This document shows, piece after piece, positions 48,897 through 60,308 of a DNA stretch of 64,000 nt. Under the pieces are notes generated by a model. It made no database searches. It was not told the DNA's origin and worked only from the letters and a program-made list of their open reading frames with translations. The position numbers and the translations under genes were made by a program. The stretch's first letter is position 1, and each line of letters begins with the position of its first letter. This DNA comes from Plazaster borealis. Taxonomy: Eukaryota > Echinodermata > Asteroidea > Forcipulatida > Labidiasteridae. The stretch spans positions 18,006,501-18,070,500 of the forward strand of contig CM037459.1 in the NCBI GenBank assembly GCA_021014325.1, in the 5' to 3' direction.

Positions 48897-49166
48897 TTGT
48901 ACCATATCTTGGTTCCAAGAGAGTTGGAGTACCAGCTGTTTTTTTCCAAAATAAGTGATGCTGTACCTCATCTTGATTCAAAGGAAATTATCAAACCAGA
49001 GGCAAAATTTAAATAAGATTAGTCATCCCAGACATTATCTTGATTCATAGACAGTAGGCATATCAGTGGCAGTTTTCAAGTTGTCACTAATACTGTGCCT
49101 TATCTTGATTCAAAGAGAGTAAAGTATATCAGTGGTGGACTTTCAGCCACAGTACCAAAGCTGTAC
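48897..49166. repeat. ~65-bp periodic array in RNF126 3' flank
   Basis: Diverged units marked by ATCTTGATTCAAAGAGAGT-like words at 48901, 48965, 49032, 49097 and a weaker GTACTCTGTTC at 49162, spacing 64-67 bp. Confidence 0.6.
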
Positions 49167-50612
49167 TCTGTTCAAATGCGTATTGAATAACGATTACGTC
49201 TGGCATAAAAAAATTAGAACTCTCTTTTTTGATTCCCTTGAATAAAAAAATGTTTTGGGAACTCAAATAGATGGTGTGAGCATTTTCAAAAAACTTCTCA
49301 AACCAAAAAACAAACTTCCCTTAAAGAATCAGCGTTGGATATATTTGATGATGAGTATACTTGCAGTATGTGTTCAGGATGTCTGGTGTAGTGCACAACG
49401 AGCCTAGAATGAACTTGTCGCAGTGGCTTGAGTGTCATCTGGGTCAAGACGGACAAGATAAGATTATCAGTAATAGCAGCATGTACAGGACATCATAATT
49501 GCATCTGGAATATCAACACTATTAATTGTTAGTACATCAAATGGTTTTTGGAAGATTAAATTAATTCCCACCTGCAAATTTTCAATAAACACACCTCCGA
49601 AAAAGAACATGTGAAAATCTCATCGAATTCAGTGGTCATGTTTGAGAGAAAACAATACAATTTTGGGCGTGTTCATATTAGGGTCATTTGCACTGCGGCA
49701 ATACAAATAATCATTTGGGGTTCTTCAACTGCTATTTCCTAAACAAAAATTACAAATCAGGTACTTTGTTTGAAACTGAATTATTTGCCCCAATTTATCT
49801 ACAAAATGGTATTACCAGGTTGGTAGTGGATGAAAATATTGCAATGGGCATAAAAAATTTATTGTTGGTTTTTACCCTAAACCCATGTGTGTAAAACGCT
49901 GTGTACTCAGTGCTTTTCTTTGAGTTTTGCATCAACTTGGAGGATAGGGAACAAATGTCGATCTGACCTGCAACATCACTTCTACTCCAAATTTATGAAG
50001 AAAAAACTCCTATGTGTACACACACCGGTGGGTAGAAACTTAATGTTTTCGCTTTGCTGTGACATCAGAAGGCACATTGTCTATTATACAAATATTGGAT
50101 GCATATGAGGGCGAGTAAAATGAAAAGCCAGATTTCACCGAGTGATGATATTCCGCAACAATGCACGATTGAAATGCATTCAATATTTGTTTTATATAGC
50201 TCATACATATATCGTTGTCATTTGAAAATTTGTTCACATCAACCACAAAATAGACACGGAAACTCGTCCACCCCACACTCTGGGAATTCTAAAACCCCCT
50301 CTGAACAACGTAGACGACTCCATGTAGACACCAACCTTATCTGCCTCGATTGGACAAACGGGCAGGGAACGGTTATTTTGGAAACAACGCTACAAAGAGT
50401 TGCTGTGAAGCATCCTATATTTATCAATATTGGACTCCTATATTAAATTTTGGAGCATCACGTGTCGCAGCAGTAAATACAAGGCAAAATAAAGAATGAC
50501 ACGTGACGCATGTTCCACCAATCAAATGACAAGGATCTATGTGTGCGATTGCAATCTATAATGCCCCTTCTTTAAGTGCTTACCTGTATAAAGCTTGTCT
50601 ATGATGTTTAAA

Positions 50613-50720
50613 CTAAGAGGCAGCAGGCGTTGAATCACTGGAACCATTACCATCCGTACTAATATCTTTCTCAGTACTGTGTCCATCCAGACTTTTCCTA
50701 CATACTGGGCAGGAATTATG
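50613..50720 (-). CDS. RNF126: RNF126/RNF115-like E3 ligase, last coding exon
   Basis: Terminal coding exon of 108 nt from a TTGCAG acceptor to a TAG at 50615-50613. It encodes HNSCPVCRKSLDG, which supplies the last two RING cysteines, and a short Ser/Asp-rich tail ending STPAAS. The RING is thus C3H2C3 (C-x2-C-x14-C-x1-H-x2-H-x2-C-x10-C-x2-C), split after the WLEL motif. The seven exons seen here give 264 residues. A strong-looking donor (CAG/GTAAGC) lies 27 nt past the stop. Confidence 0.95.
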   Translation of the reverse strand, partial: HNSCPVCRKSLDGHSTEKDISTDGNGSSDSTPAAS

Positions 50721-51159
50721 CTGCAATACAAACAAATATCATCTCTTTGAATTTACGTACAAAAAGACCTCACATTTAAAGAAATTATAAGCGCCCTCTC
50801 CATCCAAGGGATGTTTGAGGGCGCAAATTACAAATACAATAGACATTACATTAAAACACAAAAATACAATAAAGCCTACAAATAAATAAACTGTGCAATG
50901 TGCACATTAATTATCAAGATACAGAAGTAATAATAATAATAAACAAATACAAAAATCGAATAAAACAATAGTACATTTATAATGCCCCAATGACACTCCT
51001 GGCTCCGAAAAATTAAATTTGGTGGAGCTTGTTAAGAATGACTTTATGAGACGAAGCAACCATATTCTCAACACCTTGAAAGCTATACATCGTAAGGTGG
51101 CAAACCCACTTGTATTGCGACCAGACCATCCCAGAACCACAGATTTAAACCCCTTCTCT

Positions 51160-51320
51160 TCACGATAAGTGTACTGGGTTCCATCTGAAGGACCAAGCAA
51201 TGATGGTTAATAGCCTTGCATAAAGACACACATGTCAACACCGGGACTCGAACCCACACTCTGCTGATCAGAAACACCAGAAATTGAGCACGGTACGCGT
51301 AACCGCTCGGCCACGATACA
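51160..51320 (-). mobile_element. tRNA-derived SINE (V-SINE type), truncated, in last RNF126 intron
   Basis: Minus strand: GCCGAGCGGTTACGCGTACC, GGGTTCGAGTCCCGG, then a diverged body with CTTGGTCCTTCAGATGGAAC. Truncated before the 3' tail. Confidence 0.7.
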
Positions 51321-51394
51321 ACAAGACTATTACAGTTTATGCCTCTTTAAATAAGTGAGTTTAGAAGTTCTCCTTGGGAATTTTTTTTTTTTAA

Positions 51395-51640
51395 CCCTCC
51401 CCTCAGAAAATAACGAGGTACTGCAAGAACCAAGTACACTTATCATTAGGAGAAGGGGTTTGCCCCGGTGGCTGCTGACTGCTCCGCAGCACCTTGTAAA
51501 ACCCTTACATGGTGTTTCATGTTATGGGTCTCATAATTCAATCGAAATATCTCTCTATACCTGTTGTAAAATTGAGCATATTGAGACGCCTATAGATACA
51601 GCGCTATATAAAAATTGTGTTTTATTGTTATTATAGATTG
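51395..51640 (+). mobile_element. SINE/LINE 3'-tail fragment
   Basis: Plus-strand remnant ending GATACAGCGCTATATAAAAA and TATTGTTATTATAG, matching the tail style of the LINE end at 18850-19084. The left part is diverged and the boundary approximate. Confidence 0.45.
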
Positions 51641-52173
51641 AGCTGAGAAAAAAGGGGAGAGGAAACACTATGTACAGCTTATAAACGTATGGAATGACAT
51701 GGTAGACTAAGTTAATGGACATAGCTTTGAAACAACTTGTGGAGGCAACATTACAAAAACAAGGCTTGTTGTGGATATACCTTGAAGAACAGTACAAAAG
51801 ATAAAGGAACAAGACTGTGATATAAACCAATATTGCACGGCCCATACCAAACCCTGTTCTATAACACGCTGTTCGAACTCTTCATATTGCGCTATTTTAA
51901 GCTACGCGTTCAGTTTACTTTAAGATAAATTCGTTATCACACACACGCTTGATGAACATGGAAAAACATAGCGCCACTGCATCCAAAATTTCACTCAGCC
52001 TTTGGCCTCAATGGATATGGATATGCAGAAGCGCTATATATTTCCGTATTCCACTTGCGCTTGTGTGATAACTATTATCAGGGTGAAACTAGACAGGACT
52101 TTGGTTCGTTTTTAAGAACACAGAGGGACTGACATTGGGACAGAGATAATGGGAGATGAAACGATAAACTTAC

Positions 52174-52289
52174 CAATTCTAACCAGGGGACTATACAATC
52201 AGGATGAAACAGGTGCTTGCAGGGCATCTTCTTGGCTTGCTGACCAACGCTAAACTCGTCTTTACAAACTGGGCACTCTAAAGTGTTTT
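52174..52289 (-). CDS. RNF126: RNF126/RNF115-like E3 ligase, RING-H2 exon
   Basis: 116-nt exon, CTACAG acceptor and GTAAGT donor. It holds the first six zinc ligands of a RING-H2 finger: CPVCKDEF, 14 residues between the second and third ligands, then [16 protein letters not shown]. The Ile-Val-Pro-Trp stretch after the sixth ligand is the usual E2-contact surface. The domain transfers ubiquitin from an E2 enzyme to substrates. Vertebrate RNF126 acts in cytosolic quality control with BAG6, and RNF115 in trafficking of surface receptors; either role here would be inference. Confidence 0.95.
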
Positions 52290-52429
52290 CTGTAGATGAG
52301 GGAAAACAAATTACATTTAATTTAATTCCATTTTGGTCTCTTCACCAAACAAAAAGTCCTAGCACTTAAAAACTATTGGTTTAACTTTACAAAGACAAAA
52401 ATTTCAATAAAAAATAAAAAATTAATTAA

Positions 52430-52794
52430 AGGCACTGTACACGTTTGGAAATTGTCAAAGACCAGTGTTCTCACTTGGTGTATCCCAACATATGCATAAA
52501 ATAATAAGCCTGTGAAAATTTGGGCTCAATTGGTCATCAAAGTTGCAAGAAAATGATGAAAGAAAAAACACCCTTGTTGTACAAATGTGTGTGCTTTCAG
52601 ATAGGAATAAAAACTTCTTGTAAGAGGTTTTTATTATTTTAGTGAGAAATACCTCTTTGTCAAAAACTATGTTACTTCAGAGGGAGTTGTTTCCTACAAT
52701 GTTTTATACTATCAACAGCTCTCCGTCGCTTGTTACCAAGTAAGTTTTTATGCTAATATTTATTTTGAGTCATTACCAAACGTGTACGATAACT
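52430..52794. mobile_element. TTAA-flanked foldback element, AGGCACTG family, copy 4 (inverted)
   Basis: In RNF126 intron, opposite orientation to copies 1-3. TTAA flanks are intact; the right terminus is decayed (GTGTACGATAACT). Confidence 0.85.
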
Positions 52795-53145
52795 TTAAAT
52801 AACATTGGCAATTATCAAAGTTTCGAGAAATAATAAACAATGCTTTAAGATGTTTAACAACTTGATTAAGGCCATGCCTGAAGTGTAGGACGTCCTTAGC
52901 AACACCCTTAGCAACAGTAGTAGCCATAACTGTAGCCAACAATTTGAATACAGCCTAAGAACTCCAAATATTATACAAATAGTGAATGTTTATGAGTGCA
53001 ATGGTGGGAATATTTTCACTAGCTGAAACATGGAATGTTCTATTCAACGAGGCTAAGCTGAGACAGGGGAAAATATTCCATCTTTCAATGAAAGAAAACT
53101 TCCTCTTCATTGCATGAATGCAAAAACAGTCATTGATTGTTTTAA

Positions 53146-53510
53146 AGGAACATTACAGAATTGGTTTTTGCTAACAAAAAAGTTAAGCACTTTATATAAT
53201 CCACCATATACATAAACTGACAAACCTGTAGAAGTTTGAGATCGATCGGCCATCTATGTCACGAGAAAATAGTCATGATAGTGAAAAACCGATTACACAT
53301 TTGCATGTGTTATACAATGCATGAATAAAACGCTCATGAGCGATAAACTCCAATCGGAAATTAGTTTTGTTTATTTCTCATCAAATATGGCATTTCAGAC
53401 AGAAATATTTCTAGAGATGTTTTCTACTATCATCATCATTAGACCGTGTAAGTTTTATGTAAATCTGTGATCTTAAAGAAAATTTTAATTACCAGTTCTG
53501 TAACATTCCT
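53146..53510. mobile_element. TTAA-flanked foldback element, AGGAACATTACAG subfamily
   Basis: In RNF126 intron. Perfect ~20-bp terminal inverted repeats beginning AGGAACATTACAGAATTGG, with exact TTAA on both sides. Confidence 0.85.
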
Positions 53511-54411
53511 TTAAGTAACATCCAAGTGGATCTTTGTCATTTGATTGAAGGATAAAATCACAAGAATAAACAAACTGTACAAGATTGTACAATATTCTGG
53601 CATCCACTATGAGGGCGGTTTGTACTACTGTGCATTTTGTATGATACGGTATACCATGCAATAATAATAAAAGATGGGACAAAAATTCACTGTGAATAGT
53701 ACCAAAAGGCAGTTTTTATGACAAAGGCTACCTAATACATTGACAAATTAATGCTCTGTGACATACATTAATATGACAAGGATCTACATTAATATTCTGT
53801 TATCTTTCAACGGTTGCCTGGAAGAATGTAAGGCTTCACAACGTTCTGCCAGGCACACAAACTAATACATTTTGTCCAAGCAGCAGGTCATTAGCAACAA
53901 AAGGGCTTCTTTTAGGGGGGGAATGGTGCGTAATTGTATCATGTTTGTTGCTTGAAATATTCCGAAACCTTGTTTTCCATTCCCATGCAGAATTTAACTT
54001 TCACGCAATGAATATTCAATGGCTGAGAAACGATTAAACTTTCAAATTTGGTATTCTTAACTCTTTCAGTACTCGCATATTTTTTTGCGTTTTTGAGCCT
54101 AAAATGTCCAGCTTTTTTAGGTTTTTCAAAATTCTCTATTAGAAAAAGGCTTTCTCAACAAACAAAATGTATCTTGCTGATTTGTGTTGCTTTGGTACAT
54201 CCCAAAGCAAATAGTATTTCTTGAGTGTAATGCCCTCTCATGATAACATGATAACATGTACATTATGGGTTATACAATGTACATGTGCAATTGACGACAC
54301 TTTTTGAGTACATAAAAAAAAATCATACATGTACGATAATGGCACTGAAATAGTTAATACAACATTTTGCACAGGCATCCTTTCGTTACATCCTTCTGCT
54401 GAGCACTTCAT

Positions 54412-54608
54412 TATCATAGACCCTTTTCCCAAAGCCACGGCTTCGGTTTTGGCTCCAGGCTACATCTACATGTCCAAAACCCCATACCAAAAGCACACTT
54501 TTTCAAAAAAACTGTCAAAGCCCAAGTTGAAGCCTAAGCCAGGCCTAAGTCAAGCCTAAGCTAGAGCCAGAGCCGAAGCACAAGCCGTGTTTTTGAAAGG
54601 AGCCACAG
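54412..54608. repeat. Foldback with GGCTTCGG / CCGAAGC arms
   Basis: Left arm CCCTTTTCCCAAAGCCACGG, right arm CCGTGTTTTTGAAAGGAGCC, with AAGCCTAAGCC-type repeats between, similar in style to 15900-16075. Confidence 0.55.
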
Positions 54609-54710
54609 AGGATGAAAATTCCCATCCCTCCTCAGTAACTCCATCGAATTAAAATTTGATGACATTTTACATATCAGTGACTTTCTTTTCAAGACAAGTT
54701 GAAATCTTAC

Positions 54711-54804
54711 CTAAATGTTCATTGTTTATTGTTATTGTTTGAAGCTTGGCGATGTCTTCTTGTGCAGCAGGTGATGGGCCCTGCCCTTCAACATTATTTA
54801 GTAA
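54711..54804 (-). CDS. RNF126: RNF126/RNF115-like E3 ligase, pre-RING exon
   Basis: 94-nt exon with a TTTGCAG acceptor and a GTAAGA donor, phase 0 in and phase 1 out. It encodes LLNNVEGQGPSPAAQEDI, then the pre-RING strand KLQTITINNEHL. It corresponds to the LLNQFENTGPPPADKEKI region and the helical pre-RING segment of vertebrate RNF126. Confidence 0.9.
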
Positions 54805-54887
54805 CTGCAAACAGAAATAAACAAATATATACAGTTGTACATGAAACATCCAATAACGGGGAAATCCAGAAGAGGAAATGTTCTTAA

Positions 54888-55345
54888 AGGTAGGGTCATA
54901 TGTTGGTTTTTGTCAATGTAAAGCTGATTTATAGGCACAATTATAAAGAAAGATATAATCAAAGTCACATGTGAAAGTTCCAGCTGAATACAGTGTCTGA
55001 GTGTCTACTTGTTGAAAAAACAGAAACAAAACGTCACGGTAGTTTCACATGAACGTCAAATCTATCCATATTTAGCGAGGTGACAGCGGGTACCAGCCGC
55101 ATCTCTGGCTGCAGCATTCACGAACGGACACCAGCCCTCAGAAATCTGAGACACGATTCATGCATGAATCGTTTCTCATTTCTCAGATCCAAATGTTTTG
55201 GGGTGAAACATTATCCAAACCATATTACTTCAAAGGGAATCCTTTCTCAAAATAGTTTATACTATAAACAGCTGCAGTGCTTCTCACCAAGTAAGTTTTT
55301 ATGGTCATAAACTTTTGAAGCACTTACCAATCTATCTCCCTACCT
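54888..55345. mobile_element. TTAA-flanked foldback element, AGGTAGGG subfamily
   Basis: In RNF126 intron between the pre-RING and DYAWG exons. Ends AGGTAGGG and CCCTACCT with exact TTAA flanks. An inner inverted repeat lies around CATGAATCG near 55160. Confidence 0.75.
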
Positions 55346-55398
55346 TTAAATTGGCAAAAAATGCGGAATTGTCCTCATGTATTTTGGGCATTTCTTAC

Positions 55399-55474
55399 CT
55401 GAGTGATGATGGCATCTAGACCACCTTCCCCCCATGCATAGTCTCGTGGGTTGCCATGTAGATTAAGCATTTGA
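55399..55474 (-). CDS. RNF126: RNF126/RNF115-like E3 ligase, exon DYAWG-GLDAIITQ
   Basis: 76-nt exon with a GTGCAG acceptor and a GTAAGA donor, phase 2 in and phase 0 out. It encodes LHGNPRDYAWGEGGLDAI followed by ITQ. The DYAWG-x-x-GLDAIITQ signature is highly conserved in RNF115, RNF126 and related RING-H2 ligases and is the strongest family marker outside the RING. It leads straight into LLNN of the following exon. Confidence 0.9.
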
Positions 55475-56459
55475 CTGCACAATGTAAACATAAATAAATA
55501 GTCACATTTGGATATCAATTCAATGAAATCAATACTAGTGAATAAAATCAAGGCTCGAACTTGGGGAGAAAATCCACAAGACCGCAGGGCTTGTAGCTCA
55601 AAATATTTACTGGACCAGACTTTTTGTTACAAAACCAGATTCAAAATGAGAAAAAAACAAACTTCACGATACATTTTAACATGCATTTAACTGCTTTTAT
55701 ATGAACAAGCACTGAGACATGTACGAGAAGAAATATCTCATTTGTCTTAACCCCTCCGTTAACGAATTGTTTTGACATCAAGAACCGCTGGTGACCAAAT
55801 CGTTTGACCACTCAAGCCTAAACACATATTCTTACACAACAGAAAGCTTTCGTTCAAAGCCCATTTTTACAAACTCTATTACCACCTTGAAGATATTCTT
55901 TTACAGCAGAAAAAGCAATATAATTATTTTACTTATTGACTTTCCTTTCATATAACCCAAAAATCATTGAGATTGGCCAATAGATGTACAAGTTCTTGGT
56001 CTTTGTTTCCTCAGTGTGATCTGTAAACTCAAACATTTTTTTTGAACACAACTATTTGGCGCTCCATAGCTGTTTGGCATTCCTGATCTTTCAACACCAA
56101 TTTGAAAGGATTGCATAATAGCAACCTTATTTTTTTTTACCAGTATTGGAAAGATCAGAGGTATCTCAAGCCAACAATTTAATATAATTTGTTTTTTGTT
56201 CAGATTACACAGTGAGGTATTGCTATTGGATTGAAAAACACAAGACCACCGAAATGTCCGGTGATTTACTGGCCTGACACTAAACTCACTGGCCTTGAGC
56301 CTGTGATAATGTGTAAAATTAGAGCCATGGATAATCAATACCTGTGACAACCCATCACATAATCAGTCACTTCAAAGAAATAGCAAACAAACATTAAAAT
56401 AACGACAGCCGAAGCATCAGCGTGGATATCAGCAGAGAAAGACTCAAATGTAGACTTAC

Positions 56460-56528
56460 ACTGGGAAGACGAAACCACCAGGCGCTTGCTGCATGGGGTT
56501 ACCCAGTCCTAACAAATGTTGCAGAATC
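56460..56528 (-). CDS. RNF126: RNF126/RNF115-like E3 ligase, exon GLGNPM
   Basis: 69-nt exon with a CTGTAG acceptor and a GTAAGT donor, phase 2 at both ends. It encodes ILQHLLGLGNPMQQAPGG then FVFP. In vertebrate RNF126 this position holds the short helix before the conserved LHSNPMDYAWG block. The frame continues cleanly into the next exon as V-Q-M-L-N-L-H-G. Confidence 0.8.
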
Positions 56529-56968
56529 CTACAGAGAAGGAAAAAGAATTGTGTTCCATCAAAAAAAATTTTTTTTTTTAATGCATGAAACTGCACATCT
56601 ATTTTATATTTGCTTTACATTCAATCGAACAGGCATCCATCTCTTTGTCCCATGAATGTCAAACCGTCTTTCCCCAACGTAACTCACATGACCAGGCGAA
56701 CATTTAGTTGCAATCCCTGCGAGCAGTGGCACTAATCCGTATACATCAACCGCGGCAGGGGAGGGGTATATCACCCCTTCCCAAGAAAAATAAATGGCTT
56801 TTGACAATATTACAAGTAGTTCTACATCATGGTATGAATATCGCGTCCTGTGCAGGCGCACTTACATGTAGCATAAGAATTCCACTGTAGGCTTACAAAT
56901 CTAATGAAATTTCCATCTTTACCTCAGTTGCTTGACAGATCTAATCAGCTAAAATACATATTTTAAAA

Positions 56969-57339
56969 AGGCACTGGACAAGTTTGGTAATTGTCAAAGA
57001 CCAGTATTCTCACTTGGTGTATCCCAACATACATTGTATATGCATAAAATAACAAACCTGTGAAAATTTGGGCTCAATTGGTCATCGAAGTTGCAAGAAA
57101 ACAATGAAAGAAAAAAACACCCTTGTTGCACAAGTTTGTGTGCATTCAGATGCCTGAAAAAGGCTACAGGCCTGAAGTCTTTCTCAGATTCAAATATTTT
57201 AGTGAGAAATTACCTCTTTCTCTTCAGAGGGAGTCGTTTCTCACAATGGTTATACTATCAACAGCTCTCCGTTGCTTGTACCAAGTAAGTTTTAATGCTA
57301 GAATATATTTTGAGTAACTACCAAACGTGTCCAGTGCCT
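56969..57339. mobile_element. TTAA-flanked foldback element, AGGCACTG family, copy 5 (inverted)
   Basis: In RNF126 intron. Begins AGGCACTGGACAAGTTTGG and ends CGTGTCCAGTGCCT. The right TTAA is exact; the left has two extra A bases. Confidence 0.8.
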
Positions 57340-58897
57340 TTAAGGAGATCCAGACTCACCACAGCCACATGGTTTGGGCTATTTAGTTTAAAATTGTTAT
57401 TATTTTTTGACTGAATTCTTGAATCTGACTGAATTCTTGAATCTGAAAGACACGAGCAAAAAGTGGAGCAGCCATGGCCAGCCAGCCCTGTTGCTATGCG
57501 CCTGCATATGTCGGCATAAGCTCAAACAGTACCCTCACTGAGGTCAAAGGAAGATCAGTTATTGGCCGAGAGTTATGCAAGGCGCGTTTACATGAGCTTG
57601 GTACAACGCCTGGGAAAGTGCAATAGTAAATAAGTCTAGCCTGCAATTGTCAAAAAGGATGGGATGAAAATGAACGGTGAATCAGCGTGTTAGCCAGCGA
57701 GCCGTGCAAGCCGTGTTAGCACGGCCAGTTGGGCTGAAAACACGGGCAAAATTTTGATGCACGGCTTGGTCATGTTGGTTGAAGCCGTGTTGTCTAATTG
57801 TTCATAATTTCAGTGAAAAATTACTGAACTTTATTTTGTTGTTTTGTTTGTGGAAAAGTTTAAAAACTGCAGATAGTAAAGCTGAGATTTGTTTTTACTA
57901 GTTTTCCTTCTTCTTTTTGAATCGAAATTTGATTGTGCCCGCACGTCGACGCAGCCGTGACACTGTGCAAAACGCTGAACACATAACGATCACGATGTAC
58001 ACAACGCACGATCCCGTGCGACACATCGTTTCCAATTTATAGGCTTGTAGTCTTTTTTATTTTGTTACTTTGCGTGCGACAATAAATGCAATTAATATTG
58101 AACGCTAGAGGGCGTTTTAGAACAAGTCGATAGCGCGAGAGTAAACGCCCTCTATTGGTGAAATTACGCGATAGCATACAAAACCAAGTTACAAACGCCT
58201 TGACCAAAGACTTGACATTTCTGCGCATGCTCGGGAAAAGCGGTTATTCCCCCGAAATTGCAATGCCATCATCCCTGGTGCGCGCACGCTAAAACCATTA
58301 TACAGCATTGTCGTTGCTGGTGTGCACGCATTATTCTTTCGACAGCATGGTCAACGGACCACAGTTCCGTGAAAATTGTAGCTTGTTTACGAAAAACTAC
58401 AGAACGTGTAGGCTTCATTCTACAAAAATGACAAATTTAGGATACCCTGGATGAACAAAAAGAGTATTTTACTGTATAATGTAAGATTTTTTGTTCTTGA
58501 TTTTGTATGGTTTTGTTACTTTGGGGGGTTTATTTTGCGGGGTGAGTGCGCGAAGTCAAAATGCTGTGATGAAGACGCAATGTTTTTGATCAAATGCGCT
58601 GTTGCAACAAATTTCTTTAACTCAAATTTTTGTTTATGAAACGGACGGTTACACGCGTAACCGACCGTTTCAGAAATGATTACACGTTTACAAAAATAAC
58701 CGTAAACGCACAGCCTTACAAATGAGCAAAACTAATTTTCAATATTTTGTGCCGACCCTAATTTTTAGAGCAACAAAATATAACACCAAAATAAAACGTG
58801 TTTATGTCCCTACCGACCCTATTTTTCCCCCAGTGTAATATAGGAAACACACATATTATTTTGTTTGGCCTTCTTGACCTGTCAAATAACAACATCG

Positions 58898-58942
58898 ATG
58901 ATGTCGTCCAGCATGGCTAAGATAACAGACTTTTTCTCAAAG
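58898..58942 (+). CDS. Candidate first exon with a PIP-box-like N-terminus
   Basis: Two consecutive ATG codons start a 15-codon exon reading MMSSSMAKITDFFSK, ending at AAG/GTACGA. The I-T-D-F-F core resembles the PCNA-binding PIP box (as in p21's M-T-D-F-Y) but lacks the leading Gln. Some transposase-derived proteins begin with similar x-x-ITDFF or SFF motifs, and surrounding DNA (57650-59950) looks like repeat relics, so this may be the start of a domesticated or dead transposase. No convincing next exon was found. Confidence 0.25.
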
Positions 58943-59797
58943 GTACGACAAACTTAGCACGTAAATTTATAAAAGAAAGAAAAATAGAGAATAATACTTA
59001 CAAGTAGGCCTACATCGGGATCGGGGTCTAATTTATTCTAATAAAGTTGTAGGCCAGCCCATGCTAGCCCATGGAGAAAAATGCTAGCCGAGCCGATCCA
59101 TGATTCGTAGCCTATGCATCGGGATTTCGCCCTAAATTTGCCTAAGTGACGATTGACCTGTATTGACCATCATGGGAATAACAGTTTGAGATTTTCATCT
59201 GACATTTTTCAGAAGGCAAACGTTTTTGTTTAATTATTCATTATTTTTGGTGTAAGTCTTTATTGAAAAACAAAAATAAAACAGACTTAGTTATAACCTG
59301 TTTGAAATGATTCATGTGTCATTGTTTGCATCTTCTTTGTTACAATGTTTAATCATAATTGCAATCACGGAGCAAAAATAGTGGACGTCTTTTATCTTTA
59401 CAATCTATTTTTGCTGTAAAGCCTCTCTTTTTCAGTTCAAAAAAGCAAAAATTCAAATCAAAAAAGTTCTCTTGTACCGGAGAAATAGGTGCCAGAAATG
59501 CATCAGAAACCACCAGAGAGCATCTACAGTAGCCAGAGCTTCCAGGGCCCTTAAGCGGGCCCTGAACCCCGGCCGAGACAGACTTCGGGCTGCGCGCTCG
59601 TGTTGTGTGCTTCGCACACCATTTTTTTATTTTTAAGTTGCACTCCCACTTTTTCAGATTGCACTCCCACTTTCTAAATTCCTGGCTAAAACACTGCGGT
59701 GAATTGTACCAATATGCACAGTTTATGTTGTAGGCCATGGGATGGTTTGATTGATGTATGTTGCATGACCTTGGGTGTTATCTAACATTTTTTTTAA

Positions 59798-59920
59798 GGG
59801 AATAAAAGAGTGGCGACGAGGTCTTTAACGGCCATGGGATAAAGGAATGAGCCAAAGGCGAGGTCCTTATCCATGACCCTGCAAGGCCGTTTAAGACCGA
59901 GTCACTACTCTTTTATTCCC
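59798..59920. repeat. Inverted-repeat element GGGAATAAAAGAGT
   Basis: Arms GGGAATAAAAGAGTGGCGAC and ACTACTCTTTTATTCCC, with ACGGCC/GGCCGT near the middle. Lies in the 3.8-kb RNF126 intron. Confidence 0.6.
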
Positions 59921-60308
59921 ATTTATAAATCCTTTACGGAGAAAGCATGAAAATATAGGAAAAACTGTAATGTTGAACTTGTAACCAAGGGTAAAATTGC
60001 ATGCAACGCTCAACAGTTGTGCAAATGCACGCATACTAATAGATTTTACATTGAGTGTCGTATGTATTGATTGGGTTATTAGCGCCCACGTAAGCTTGCG
60101 CGCCAACAGGCGTATGACTATGAGCGCCGAACGCGCATTAGCCAACCGGTCTTAACTAGCTCCAGCTATGTCTTTATCAGCCAGTTAAACATGCTCATGT
60201 GACCACCTTTCAACCAATAGGACTGCCTAAACTGTCCGGGGTGTTTATGACTCAGAAATCAAAAAGAAGAAATAAATTTTAAAAACATGCTCCTCCCTAA
60301 ATACTCAC

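Larger units (their letters stand above)
44400..50612 (-). other. Probable 3' untranslated and flanking region of the RNF126-like gene
   Basis: AT-rich DNA downstream of the RNF126 stop. It contains two TTAA elements, a SINE, a ~65-bp periodic array and a GGCTAC-type foldback. Long frames such as 46787-47239 (plus) have no recognisable domain. I could not place the polyadenylation site; several TTTATT (AATAAA on the minus strand) occur. Confidence 0.4.

Noticed and set aside
55964..56350. 128-codon minus-strand frame in RNF126 intron
   Set aside because: Lies between two well-supported exons and in no compatible phase; no domain.
59349..59738. 129-codon minus-strand frame with KKWECNLKKWECNL
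   Set aside because: The repeat comes from a short tandem duplication (CACTCCCACTTT); the rest has no domain and lies in repeat-rich intron.
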